Assembly: GCA_028226535.1 (NCBI GenBank) | Contig: JAOJEG010000004.1 | Location: 1-52,492 of the forward strand | Length of the DNA stretch: 52,492 bases | Source of the DNA: Candidatus Pelagibacter sp. | GTDB taxonomy: Bacteria > Pseudomonadota > Alphaproteobacteria > Pelagibacterales > Pelagibacteraceae | Direction: 5' to 3' | Shown: positions 15,989 through 24,522 of the stretch, piece by piece | Layout of the letters: each line of letters opens with the position of its first letter | Numbering within the stretch: position 1 is the first letter of the stretch | The notes under the pieces: model-generated | The model's input: the letters and a program-made list of their open reading frames with translations, nothing else | Told to the model about the DNA's origin: nothing | The model's database searches: none | Program-made: the position numbers and the translations under genes

Positions 15989-17070
15989 TAGGATATAATT
16001 TTTTTAAATTTTTCAATCATGATTGGCCAGAAAAATTTAGAAACATTTTCTTTTGCATTTTTGCCGTATTCTAAATATTTTTTATTTTCTAACATTGAGC
16101 TAATTGATGAATAGACTTCATCTAGATTATTTCCATCACAAATCAATCCTGTTTTTTCATGATCAATTGCATCAGATGCACCACCATCTTTACCACCAAT
16201 AGATGGAACTCCATATTGTGCTGCTTCCGCATAAACAATACCAAATCCCTCAACAGATGATTTATAAATAATTGATGGCATTACAAAAATATTAGATTTA
16301 GCTACTAAAGCATTCTTTAAATCATCACTAATATCTTTGAAAAACATTACCTGATTTTCTAAGTCTAATTCTTTTACAAGGTTTTTTATGTTATTCTCTT
16401 CATCTCCACTTCCAATACAGATGTACACAATATCAGGGTAAATTTGCTTTAAATTTCTTAGAGCCATTATTACTTTTTCATGATTTTTTCTCTTATCAAA
16501 TCTTGAAACTGCAATTAATCTTGGTGTTTTTACTTTAAGTAAGCTTTCAACTTTATCTAATGATTTTTGATCAACACTCTTAGCAGGATCAATTCCTGGA
16601 TTCATCACAACAATCTTATCTTCATTTATTCCAATCTCTATAGCTAAATTTTTAGTATAATTTGAATTTGCAATTATTTTCTCAACATTGTCCAAAACTT
16701 TTTTAATACGTTTGTTAATACCTGAACCTTTAGAGTGATTAATTTCTTTACCATGAATAAGACAGTATTTTTTTTTATCATTTTTTAAGTTTTCTAAACT
16801 TTTCCAGTGATCAGCAATTATACCTTCAACTTTATTGTCTTTAGTAAATTCATCAATCAGACTAGCTTTTCTATATTTTCTAAGTATTTTAGGACCACCA
16901 ACTCTTTCAATTGTAAAAGATGCTTGTTCATCAAAACTTTTATGACCCTCAATATAATCTGCAAAAACTTTAATCATAAAGTTTTTAGATAATTCTTTTG
17001 AAAATCCCCACAAGTGATTTTGCATACCTCCAACTTCAGGTGGAAAGGATCTAGTAACTATTAAATACAT
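15988..17070 (-). CDS. Glycosyltransferase family 4 protein
   Basis: A GT-B glycosyltransferase of 360 residues. The acceptor-domain start SFPPEVGGMQNHLWGFSKEL and the donor-domain segments VVMNPGIDPAK, LIAVSRFDKRKNHEKVIMAL and PSIIYKSSVEGFGIVYAEAAQYGVPSIGG (with the E-x7-E pattern that retains the nucleotide sugar) are clear. It moves a sugar to a lipid or glycan acceptor. It is sandwiched with one-base overlaps between the thioredoxin-like gene and the methyltransferase gene, so these three form a tight operon. Confidence 0.88.
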   Translation of the reverse strand: MYLIVTRSFPPEVGGMQNHLWGFSKELSKNFMIKVFADYIEGHKSFDEQASFTIERVGGPKILRKYRKASLIDEFTKDNKVEGIIADHWKSLENLKNDKKKYCLIHGKEINHSKGSGINKRIKKVLDNVEKIIANSNYTKNLAIEIGINEDKIVVMNPGIDPAKSVDQKSLDKVESLLKVKTPRLIAVSRFDKRKNHEKVIMALRNLKQIYPDIVYICIGSGDEENNIKNLVKELDLENQVMFFKDISDDLKNALVAKSNIFVMPSIIYKSSVEGFGIVYAEAAQYGVPSIGGKDGGASDAIDHEKTGLICDGNNLDEVYSSISSMLENKKYLEYGKNAKENVSKFFWPIMIEKFKKIIS

Positions 17071-17624
17071 TAATCATATTTCCATTTGATGCCACAGCCA
17101 GCACTGGGGATTTGTTCTTGTGGCCCTTTACCAGTTTCTGCTATTTGTTTCATTGATTTCAACAAATCACTTTCACCATCTTTAACTGGTACAAATTTTT
17201 TAAGTTCTCTTAATCTTCCCCTGTATTGTAATTCTAGGTTTTTGTTATAACCAAAGAAATCTGGTGTGCATACCGCATCATAAGACTTTGCAATTTCTTG
17301 TGTATCATCGTGTAAATATAGAAAATTAAAATTATTATCTTTGGAAAATTTAATCATATTTTCAAATGAGTCATCTGGATAATTTACAAAATCATTAGAA
17401 CATATTGCAACCGAGTTGATTCCAATTTTTTTTAATTCATTACAATCTTCGACTAGTTCTTTTGTAATAGCTTTGACATAGGGACAATGATTGCAAATAA
17501 ACATTATCAAAGTTCCATTTTTGCCCTTGATATCATTTAATGAAACAACTTTATTTTCAGTAGATTTTAATTCAAAGGGTAAAGCTTTTTTACCAAAATC
17601 ACATATTGGAGTTTGAACTGGCAT
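17070..17624 (-). CDS. Thioredoxin-like protein of the AhpC/TSA superfamily
   Basis: A cytoplasmic 184-residue thiol protein without a signal peptide. The active site is CNHC at residues 44-47 within LIMFICNHCPYVKAITKEL, and a conserved tail motif SAGCGIKWK lies near the end. These mark the widespread thioredoxin-like/peroxiredoxin-related group with CxHC that is annotated only as thioredoxin family. It may reduce disulfides or peroxides; the partner is unknown. It is the first gene of the minus-strand operon and is divergent from a gamma carbonic anhydrase gene, with 20 bases between start codons. Confidence 0.82.
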   Translation of the reverse strand: MPVQTPICDFGKKALPFELKSTENKVVSLNDIKGKNGTLIMFICNHCPYVKAITKELVEDCNELKKIGINSVAICSNDFVNYPDDSFENMIKFSKDNNFNFLYLHDDTQEIAKSYDAVCTPDFFGYNKNLELQYRGRLRELKKFVPVKDGESDLLKSMKQIAETGKGPQEQIPSAGCGIKWKYD

Positions 17625-17644
17625 ACTATAAGAATATATAAATT

Positions 17645-18157
17645 ATGTTTTACGATTTAAAAGATAAAAAACCTCAAAACTCAGGCGAAAATTGGGTAGC
17701 ACCTAATGCAACAATCATTGGTGATGTGACTTTAGAGAAAAACTCTAGCATTTGGTTTAATGTTGTATTACGTGGTGATATTGAAAATATTCACATAGGT
17801 GAGGGGTCTAATATTCAAGATGGTAGTGTTTTACACACTGACCCTGGTTGTCCTTTAAAAGTTGGAAAAGACGTAACTGTCGGCCATCTAGTCATGCTTC
17901 ATGGATGCACAATTGGAGACAATAGTTTAATTGGAATTGGCGCTGTAATACTTAACAAAGCTAAAATTGGTAAAAATTGTATTATTGGAGCAAAAGCTCT
18001 GATTACAGAAAATAAAGAAATACCAGATAATTCATTGGTAGTTGGTTCACCAGGTAAAATAATCAGAGAAGTGACTGAAGAAGAAAAAAAATCAGTTTTA
18101 GAAAATACTAAGCACTACCAAGATAATTGGAAAAGATATTCTAAGTCTATATTTTAA
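17645..18157 (+). CDS. Gamma-class carbonic anhydrase-like hexapeptide-repeat protein
   Basis: A left-handed beta-helix protein of 170 residues built of hexapeptide repeats. The three zinc-ligand histidines of gamma carbonic anhydrases are present: His64 (VLHTD), His81 (VGHLV) and His86 (MLHGC), and RGDIENIHIG and NIQDGS flank the same region. It ends with VVGSPGKIIREVTEEE, the usual C-terminal helix start. Family members of this length (YrdA/PaaY/CaiE type) are often of unknown activity, so carbonic anhydrase activity is probable but unproven. It is followed three bases later by the ROK kinase gene. Confidence 0.85.
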   Translation: MFYDLKDKKPQNSGENWVAPNATIIGDVTLEKNSSIWFNVVLRGDIENIHIGEGSNIQDGSVLHTDPGCPLKVGKDVTVGHLVMLHGCTIGDNSLIGIGAVILNKAKIGKNCIIGAKALITENKEIPDNSLVVGSPGKIIREVTEEEKKSVLENTKHYQDNWKRYSKSIF

Positions 18158-18160
18158 TTA

Positions 18161-19081
18161 ATGAGCAAGAAATTTAAAATTGGTATCGATTATGGAGGTA
18201 CCAAAATTGAAGGAATTCTTTTAGATGATAGTGGGGCTCAAATAGAGAGAAAAAGATACTCTTATGAAAAAAATTACTTATCAGGAATTGAAACAGTAAA
18301 AAAACTAGTAGATGAATTTGATAATTTGAGTAATCAAATTTGCACAGTTGGTCTAGGAATACCTGGATTTTCTTCTAAGGAAACAGGATTTGTGACAAAC
18401 GCAAACTCCATGTGGTTAAATGCCAAACCTTTTAAAAAAGATTTAGAAATTGCGCTTAATAGAAAAGTAAAATTAATGAATGACGCTAATTGTTTTACTT
18501 TATCAGAAGCAGTTGATGGTGCTGGAAAAGATTATCAATCAATTTTTGGAATAATAGTTGGTACTGGCTTTGGTGGAGCACTTTCTTATAAAAAAGAAAT
18601 TATTGAAGGAGCTAATCAAATCGCAGGCGACTGGGGACATCAACCTCTTCCTTATCCAACTAAAGAGGAAATTGAAACAAAGATTAATTGTCCATCAATG
18701 AATTGCGGAAGATCTTTGTGCGCAGAACAATTTATGTCAGGTATTGGTTTTAAAGATGTGTTTAATCAAAAAAATAATACAAATTTTTCATCAGAAGAAA
18801 TTGTACAACTTGATTTAGATGGAGATCCTCGAGCTAATTTAGAGTTGAGTTTATATGAAGATAGAATGGCAAGATTAATGGCAGTCATGATAGGTATTTT
18901 TGATCCTGATGCTATAATTCTTGGAGGAGGAATGTCTAATATAGACAGACTTTATAAAAACATTCCAGCGTTGATCCCCAAATATACTTTTTCTAATAAA
19001 GTAATTACAAAAGTGATAAAAAATTTTCATGGAGACTCAAGTGGAGTTAGAGGTGCCGCTTGGCTTTGGAATAATGTATAG
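18161..19081 (+). CDS. ROK-family sugar kinase
   Basis: A 306-residue ATP-dependent kinase. The phosphate loop is IGIDYGGTKIEGILL near the N-terminus, the catalytic aspartate is Asp108 in MNDANCF, the ATP loop is GTGFGG at 134-139, and a zinc site is formed by His160 and Cys177, Cys182 and Cys187. Such Zn-ROK proteins are mostly N-acetylglucosamine or fructose/glucose kinases. A second Gly-rich loop ILGGGMSNI is in the C-terminal domain. The substrate is not settled by sequence. It starts three bases after the carbonic anhydrase gene and is probably co-transcribed. Confidence 0.85.
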   Translation: MSKKFKIGIDYGGTKIEGILLDDSGAQIERKRYSYEKNYLSGIETVKKLVDEFDNLSNQICTVGLGIPGFSSKETGFVTNANSMWLNAKPFKKDLEIALNRKVKLMNDANCFTLSEAVDGAGKDYQSIFGIIVGTGFGGALSYKKEIIEGANQIAGDWGHQPLPYPTKEEIETKINCPSMNCGRSLCAEQFMSGIGFKDVFNQKNNTNFSSEEIVQLDLDGDPRANLELSLYEDRMARLMAVMIGIFDPDAIILGGGMSNIDRLYKNIPALIPKYTFSNKVITKVIKNFHGDSSGVRGAAWLWNNV

Positions 19082-19103
19082 TATTTAAAAAAAGGAGAGA
19101 AAA

Positions 19104-19394
19104 ATGTCAGCAGGTTATGTAATAGCACAATTAAAGGTAACTAATCCTGAAAACTACAAGGAGTATGTAGCAAAAGTTTCAGAGGTTGTTAAAAAATATG
19201 ATGGAGAATATCTTGTAAGAAATGGTGAATATCAAGTTGTTGAAGGTGAAGATAATTTTCCAAGATTGGTGATTATTAGATTTCCAAGCTATGAAAGAGC
19301 TTTAGAGTGGTATCATTCAGACGAATATAAGCCAGTGAAAGATATACGTTTACAAAATTCTGAAGGTAGCAACATTATTGTAAAAGGATTGTAA
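19104..19394 (+). CDS. DUF1330 family protein
   Basis: A 96-residue protein matching the DUF1330 ferredoxin-like barrel family, with the repeat-like GYVIAQLKVTNPENYKEYVAKV at the start and RLVIIRFPSYERALEWYHSDEY in the second half, the family's most conserved segment. It has a strong ribosome site (AAAGGAGAG, five bases from the start) unlike most neighbours, suggesting high expression. No biochemical role is established for the family. It lies between a ROK kinase and a hydratase gene. Confidence 0.85.
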   Translation: MSAGYVIAQLKVTNPENYKEYVAKVSEVVKKYDGEYLVRNGEYQVVEGEDNFPRLVIIRFPSYERALEWYHSDEYKPVKDIRLQNSEGSNIIVKGL

Positions 19395-19403
19395 ATTTAA
19401 AGA

Positions 19404-20186
19404 ATGAGCAATTATTCAAAAAAAGATTTAGATTTTTTTGCAAATAAAACTCTAGAAAATTACGATAGTAAAAATCCCAGCATAATTTTTAAAGAAAAAA
19501 TAAATATTACAAATGATGATGCCTTGCTTATTCAATCTAATGTTGCTGAATTAAGAAAAAAAAGAGGAGAGGAAGTAGCTGGTTATAAAATAGGCTGTGT
19601 ATCAAAAGATACTCAAAAGAAAATGGGATTTACCCAACCAGCTTGCGGTTATCTCTGGAAAAACGAATTGTATAACAGCGGAGTAGTTTTAGATAAAAAA
19701 AACTATACCAATCCATCCATGGAAGCAGAATTTGGCATTATATTAAATAGAGATATTAATCCTGAATTATCTTCTTTTGATTATATATTAGAGTCTATTG
19801 AAGCCATTTATCCTCTTATAGAAATTCATAATCTTATCTTTTATGGTGACGAACCTCATGGTGCGGAACTCTTAACAAATAATGCGATACATGCTGGTGT
19901 AGTCTTGGGATTAGAAACAAAATTCCCTACAAACAAATTAGAAACTGATCTCAAGCTTATTTATGACAATAAAATAATGGATACTTGGATTAATAAAAAA
20001 TGGCCAATTGACATGTTATCTGAAGTAAATTGGCTGGTTAAAGAACAAGCTAGAAATAATAATTATCTTAAAAAAGGAGATTTAATCTTAACAGGAGCTT
20101 ATGGGTTTCCAGTTCCTATAAATGATAAAAAGTTAATTGAGGTAACTTCATCCGCATTTGGAGGTGTTAAGGCCACTTTTAATTAA
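19404..20186 (+). CDS. 2-keto-4-pentenoate hydratase / fumarylacetoacetate hydrolase family protein
   Basis: A 260-residue enzyme of the MhpD/FAH fold. GEEVAGYKIGCVSKDTQKKMG, MEAEFGIILNRDI (with Glu ligands of the metal site), and GDLILTGAYGFPVP are typical. Members hydrate 2-hydroxypentadienoate or split acylpyruvates during aromatic degradation; here the neighbours give no aromatic pathway, so the substrate is unknown. It follows DUF1330 by nine bases, and the last four bases overlap the stop of the minus-strand PNPOx-like gene. Confidence 0.8.
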   Translation: MSNYSKKDLDFFANKTLENYDSKNPSIIFKEKINITNDDALLIQSNVAELRKKRGEEVAGYKIGCVSKDTQKKMGFTQPACGYLWKNELYNSGVVLDKKNYTNPSMEAEFGIILNRDINPELSSFDYILESIEAIYPLIEIHNLIFYGDEPHGAELLTNNAIHAGVVLGLETKFPTNKLETDLKLIYDNKIMDTWINKKWPIDMLSEVNWLVKEQARNNNYLKKGDLILTGAYGFPVPINDKKLIEVTSSAFGGVKATFN

Positions 20187-20788
20187 GGGATTAACCAATT
20201 GTCTCTATTACTTTCTAAATCAAATTTTGCTCTACGATGTCCTTTGGCAGCTAAATAAAGCCATTCAATGGATTTAATTTTGCACTGAATAACTGTAAAG
20301 TTTTTATAGCCTTCTTCACTTTGTTCTTTTGTATAATCAAAATTATCTAACTCAGGTTTTAATCCTGAAGTTGGAATGTCACTTTTTGTTCCTGGCCCAT
20401 TATCAACCAAGTAACATTTCCTAGATATATGTTGTGTTTTTGACCAAGATTCTTTTGTAATTTCATTTTCGTGATTTACGGTGCATTCAATTTTAAGTCT
20501 TACCTGTATTTTTTCTTCTTTATCATAAAATAGCATCGCTGCATTTTTATTAGCTTTTAATTTATTAATTTTATCTGATCTAATATCGCTGTGGTATTGA
20601 ACAAGATTATTTGCTTCATCTGCTTTTCTAAGAACTACTATTCGTCCATCAAAATCAGATTGGTTCCCACAAATAAAAACAGGTATTCTAAAGGGTGATC
20701 CTCTATCTTTGACTGCATTAGTTAACATTGACCAAATTTTCTTTTTGATCTCAGTAAAGTCCTCATAGTAAAGAACGGTTTCGGTCAC
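20183..20788 (-). CDS. Pyridoxamine 5'-phosphate oxidase family flavoprotein
   Basis: A split-barrel protein of 201 residues with FRIPVFICGNQSDFDGRIVVLRKADEANNLVQYHSDIRSDKINKL in the flavin/PLP-binding half (rough positions 32-78) and IEWLYLAAKGHRRAKFDLE at the end, like the PNPOx-like FMN proteins of the Alr4036/Zot group. True PdxH proteins have a stricter C-terminal signature, so pyridoxamine phosphate oxidase activity is not certain. It is three bases downstream of the HIBADH-like gene on the same strand. Confidence 0.75.
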   Translation of the reverse strand: MTETVLYYEDFTEIKKKIWSMLTNAVKDRGSPFRIPVFICGNQSDFDGRIVVLRKADEANNLVQYHSDIRSDKINKLKANKNAAMLFYDKEEKIQVRLKIECTVNHENEITKESWSKTQHISRKCYLVDNGPGTKSDIPTSGLKPELDNFDYTKEQSEEGYKNFTVIQCKIKSIEWLYLAAKGHRRAKFDLESNRDNWLIP

Positions 20789-20791
20789 AGA

Positions 20792-21667
20792 TTATTTTTT
20801 CTTCTTTAATAGAGCAATTAAGCTTGAGCTATCCCAACGGTTTCCACCCATTTCTTGAACTTTTGCATAGTAACCATCAATAAGTTCTGTAATTGGAACC
20901 GGAGAACCATTTTTTTTTGCTTCTTCAATAACAATTGCTAAATCTTTTCTCATCCAGTCTACTGCAAAACCGTAATCAAACACATCATCAGTCATCGTTC
21001 GATATCTATTTTCCATCTGCCAAGATTGAGCCGCACCTTTTGATATAGTTTCCATTACGATATCCATATCTAATCCAGCGTTAATTCCAAAGTTAATAGC
21101 CTCTGACAAACCTTGTACAGCACCTGCAATACACATTTGGTTCATCATTTTAGTCAATTGTCCACTTCCTGATTTACCAATTAATTTTACTTTTCTACTG
21201 TAACAATCAATAACTGGTTCTGCTTTTTTAAATACATCTTCATCACCACCAACCATTACAGTAAGTATTCCACCTTCAGCTCCAGCTTGACCACCTGAGA
21301 TAGGTGCATCTAAAAAATCAAACCCCTTATCTTTTGCAGCTTTATAAAGTTCTCTTGATATTTCAGCTGATACTGTAGAGTTATCAATGTAAACACAACC
21401 TTTTTTAGCTGTATTAAATAATCCATTTTCTCCAAGAGAAACTTCTCTTAAATCATTGTCATTTCCAACACAGGTAAAAATAAAGTCAGCTCCTTCAGCA
21501 GCTTTCGCAGGCGTATCAGCTTTTGAACCTTTATATTCTTCAATCCATTTATCAGCTTTAGCGGTTGTTCTGTTATAAACAGTTACATTGTGACCAGCTT
21601 TTGATATATAACCTGCCATTGGATAACCCATGACACCAAGACCTATGAAAGCAACATTAAAAGACAT
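20792..21667 (-). CDS. 3-hydroxyisobutyrate dehydrogenase / tartronate semialdehyde reductase family
   Basis: An NAD(P)-dependent beta-hydroxyacid dehydrogenase of 291 residues. The dinucleotide loop is GLGVMG at 9-14, the substrate loop is ISGGQAGAEGG near 123-133, and the catalytic lysine is Lys173 in GQLTKMMNQ. These fit 3-hydroxyisobutyrate or 2-hydroxy-3-oxopropionate reductases; the exact substrate needs alignment. The gene is divergent from an MFS transporter by only 14 bases. A purine stretch AGGAAA stands nine bases before its ATG. Confidence 0.85.
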   Translation of the reverse strand: MSFNVAFIGLGVMGYPMAGYISKAGHNVTVYNRTTAKADKWIEEYKGSKADTPAKAAEGADFIFTCVGNDNDLREVSLGENGLFNTAKKGCVYIDNSTVSAEISRELYKAAKDKGFDFLDAPISGGQAGAEGGILTVMVGGDEDVFKKAEPVIDCYSRKVKLIGKSGSGQLTKMMNQMCIAGAVQGLSEAINFGINAGLDMDIVMETISKGAAQSWQMENRYRTMTDDVFDYGFAVDWMRKDLAIVIEEAKKNGSPVPITELIDGYYAKVQEMGGNRWDSSSLIALLKKKK

Positions 21668-21681
21668 AATTTTTATTTCCT

Positions 21682-22887
21682 ATGTTTAACAGTTTGAAGT
21701 TTAAAGTAATTCTATTTGGATTTATTTTTACATTTTTTTCTAGTTTTGGACAGAGTTATTTTTTAGGTCTTTTTAATTCTAGTATTAGAGAGGCACTATC
21801 TATCACTCATGGACAATTTGGCTCAATTTATGCATCAGCAACTTTATGTAGTAGTCTTTTATTAATTTGGGTTGGAAAAAAAATAGATGATGTAAATATT
21901 TTTAAATTCGCTTTTTTTGTAATCATTCTTTTATCATTTGCTTGTTTTTTCTTTTCAAGAATAACTTCAGTTTTTTTATTATTTATTGCAATTTTTTTAA
22001 TGAGATTTTCAGGACAAGGAATGATGTCTCATACGGCATCGACAACTATCTCCAGGTACTTTACTAAAACCAGAGGAAGGGCTTTGAGTATTAGTTGGTT
22101 TGGACTTTCTTCAGCAGAATTCATCATGCCTGTTCTAATGGTCTATCTACTAACCTTTATTGATTGGCAAAATCTTTGGTTTATTTTTTCAATTTCAGTT
22201 TTAATTATTCTTCCTATTGCATCATTTTTATTAATCAAAAATTTAAATTTAGACTCTAGAGAAGCGAATGATGAAAATATTAAAGAAGTTGAAATTAAAC
22301 AATGGAAGAGACGTGAAGTTATAAAGGATTATAGATTCTATATCATTAGTTCTAACATGTTAGCTATGCCATGGATTTTCACTGGCTTTGCTGTGTTTCA
22401 ATCTTTTGTTCAAACTTCAAAAGGATGGGGACCTTATGTTATTGCCCAATCATTTATGTCTTATTCAGCACTATCAGTACTAACTTTATTTTTATCAGGT
22501 TTTTTAATTGATAGATTCACAAGTAGAAAATTATTAATCTATATGAATATTCCACTTTTATTATCTGTAATAGTTCTGTTTTTCTTTGATTCACCAATTA
22601 CAGCATTTATATTTTTAGGATTAGTGGGAATATCTAATGGTTTTGCCAATATACTAGGTTCATCTACTTGGGCAGAATTGTATGGTGTTAAATATCTTGG
22701 ATCTATTAAGGCTCTAACAACAGCATTAATGGTATTTGCAACTGCTTTTGGAACTGCTTTATTTGGATATTTAATAGATATAGGTTTTACTGTTGGAGAT
22801 ATCGCCGTTGTATCAGGTACATATATATTCATTTCTTTAATCCTTCTTTTCTTAGTTAGAAAAAAGCTTAATCCAGTAATAATTTAG
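21682..22887 (+). CDS. Major facilitator superfamily transporter
   Basis: A 12-helix permease of 401 residues. The N-terminal half has IREALSITHGQFGSIYASATL, GKKIDDVN (the helix 2-3 loop), and a RFSGQGMMSHTASTTISRYF segment; the C-terminal half repeats the pattern with SGFLIDRFTSRKLL and ends VSGTYIFISLILLFLVRKKL. It resembles oxalate/formate-type or monocarboxylate MFS carriers, but the substrate is not determined. It is divergent from the HIBADH-like gene and could carry the substrate of that enzyme; this is only inference from neighbourhood. Confidence 0.85.
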   Translation: MFNSLKFKVILFGFIFTFFSSFGQSYFLGLFNSSIREALSITHGQFGSIYASATLCSSLLLIWVGKKIDDVNIFKFAFFVIILLSFACFFFSRITSVFLLFIAIFLMRFSGQGMMSHTASTTISRYFTKTRGRALSISWFGLSSAEFIMPVLMVYLLTFIDWQNLWFIFSISVLIILPIASFLLIKNLNLDSREANDENIKEVEIKQWKRREVIKDYRFYIISSNMLAMPWIFTGFAVFQSFVQTSKGWGPYVIAQSFMSYSALSVLTLFLSGFLIDRFTSRKLLIYMNIPLLLSVIVLFFFDSPITAFIFLGLVGISNGFANILGSSTWAELYGVKYLGSIKALTTALMVFATAFGTALFGYLIDIGFTVGDIAVVSGTYIFISLILLFLVRKKLNPVII

Positions 22888-22894
22888 AAAATCC

Positions 22895-22921
22895 TTGCAT
22901 TTTTAAGGTTCGAGGTATAAA
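22895..22921 (+). promoter_or_regulatory. Candidate promoter of rpoZ
   Basis: TTGCAT at 22895-22900 and TATAAA at 22916-22921 are 15 bases apart (17 if TAAATA at 22918 is used). A start near 22928 would leave only about three bases before the ATG at 22931, and no ribosome site is seen, so the message may be leaderless. Confidence 0.45.
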
Positions 22922-22930
22922 TAATCGCCC

Positions 22931-23473
22931 ATGGCAAGAGTCACAGTAGAAGATTGTATCGATAAAGTAGAGAGCCCATATGAATTAGTACTTGTTGCTA
23001 AGGAAAGAGCTACTCAATTAAATTCTGGAATTGAGCCAACTTTAGATAGAGATAATGATAAAAATACAGTTATTTCATTAAGAGAAATTGCAGAAGAAAA
23101 AATCAAAGTATCAGATTTAACTGAAAGTGCTGTTTACAAGCTTAGAAAACATGTTGAGCAAGTAGATGATGGTTCTGAGGATGATGAAGAAATAGGTGAT
23201 GATTTTGAAAACATGTACAAAGGTGAAATTTCAAAAAGTGGAACACCAATTTTGCCATCTAAGAGAGCAAGAAAAACTCCAGAAAAAATCCAAGTATCTC
23301 AAGAAGATTTAGCAGAATTATCAGAAACAGCTAAACCAGATGTTGACGTGTCGGCTGGAGAAGAAACGATGAATGAACAAGGTGAAGTTTCTTTAGATGA
23401 AGTATCAGAACAAGAAAATCAAGAAGCAGAAGCAGAAGCAATTACAGAAGATTCAGAAGCTTCAAACTCATAA
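22931..23473 (+). CDS. rpoZ: RNA polymerase omega subunit with long acidic tail
   Basis: The first 60 residues are the omega core (MARVTVEDCIDKVESPYELV, VLVAKERATQLNSG, KNTVISLREIAEEKI), which helps fold the beta' subunit. Typical omega has 60-130 residues; this one has 180. The extra 110 or so are acidic and low in hydrophobics (runs such as DGSEDDEEIGDDFE, EQENQEAEAEAITEDSEAS), with one basic patch (LPSKRARKTPEK). An acidic omega tail is known for alphaproteobacteria but this length is notable. It starts within a few bases of its promoter and is followed by dusA. Confidence 0.88.
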   Translation: MARVTVEDCIDKVESPYELVLVAKERATQLNSGIEPTLDRDNDKNTVISLREIAEEKIKVSDLTESAVYKLRKHVEQVDDGSEDDEEIGDDFENMYKGEISKSGTPILPSKRARKTPEKIQVSQEDLAELSETAKPDVDVSAGEETMNEQGEVSLDEVSEQENQEAEAEAITEDSEASNS

Positions 23474-23495
23474 AAAAATAATATAAAGTTTAACG

Positions 23496-24488
23496 ATGAA
23501 TAGGAAAGTGTCAGTTGCTCCTATGATGGATTGCACAGATCGTCATGAGCGTTACTTTTTAAGACTGATTTCAAAAAATACACTTTTATATACAGAGATG
23601 GTTGTTGATGAAGCAATCAATAGAGGAGATAAAAAAAGATTACTTGAATTTAATATAAATGAAAAACCTGTTGCCCTTCAATTAGGTGGATCCTCTCCAA
23701 AACTTTTAGCTGAAGCTTCAAAAATTGGTCAAGACTTTGGTTATGATGAAATAAATTTAAACTTAGGTTGCCCTAGTCGTAAAGTTGAAAAAAGTAAGTT
23801 TGGTGCATGTTTAATGAAAGAGCCAAATTTGGTTGCTGATTGTTTAAGTAAAATGCAAGCCTCAACTAATTTACCAGTAACTATAAAAACTAGAATTGGA
23901 TATGACAATGTTGAGGATTATGAAAATTTTCATAATTTTATTACAACTTTAAAGTCAACTGGAGTTAAAACTTTTGTTATTCATGCAAGAAAGGCAATGT
24001 TAGGAAAATTTACCCCTAAACAAAATTTAAATATTCCTCCTTTAAAATATGATTATGTTTATAAATTAAAAGAGGATTTTCCTAATGAAGAAATAATTAT
24101 AAACGGTGGAATAAAATCTGTAGACCAAATAAAACCACACCTTCAAAAAACAGATGGTGTAATGATTGGTAGAGCAGCATATCATACACCTTATATGTTG
24201 GCAGATATTGAGAAAGAAATTTTTGGTAATAAAGAAGTTCCAAGCAGACAAGATGTTATTGAACAATTAATTCCATATGTAAAAGATGAAATCAAAAAAG
24301 GCACAAGATTAAATCAAATAATGAGACATACTATTGGCTTGTTTCATGGTCAAACAGGGGCAAGTTATTGGAAAAGATATTTAAGTGAAAATATGTGTGT
24401 AAGAGATGCTGATGTTAAAAAAATTGATCACATCATGGATAAGATTAAGTACAATAATATTGATACAGGTGTAGGGCAATCTGCTTAA
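23496..24488 (+). CDS. dusA: tRNA-dihydrouridine synthase A
   Basis: An FMN enzyme that reduces U20/U20a in tRNA D loops. RKVSVAPMMDCTDRHERYFLRLISKNTLLYTEM is the conserved start (residues 3-35); GCPSRKVEKSKFGACLMKEP carries the catalytic cysteine, followed by KTRIGYD, FVIHARKAMLGKFTPKQN and the FMN-binding GGIKSVDQIK and GVMIGRAAYHTPYM. Length (330) is normal and the DusA-type HARKA motif supports the subclass. It is 22 bases after rpoZ and 34 bases before the start used here for the TauE-like gene. Confidence 0.92.
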   Translation: MNRKVSVAPMMDCTDRHERYFLRLISKNTLLYTEMVVDEAINRGDKKRLLEFNINEKPVALQLGGSSPKLLAEASKIGQDFGYDEINLNLGCPSRKVEKSKFGACLMKEPNLVADCLSKMQASTNLPVTIKTRIGYDNVEDYENFHNFITTLKSTGVKTFVIHARKAMLGKFTPKQNLNIPPLKYDYVYKLKEDFPNEEIIINGGIKSVDQIKPHLQKTDGVMIGRAAYHTPYMLADIEKEIFGNKEVPSRQDVIEQLIPYVKDEIKKGTRLNQIMRHTIGLFHGQTGASYWKRYLSENMCVRDADVKKIDHIMDKIKYNNIDTGVGQSA

Positions 24489-24522
24489 TTCAATTTTAGC
24501 AAACGAATATAGTTATTTTATC

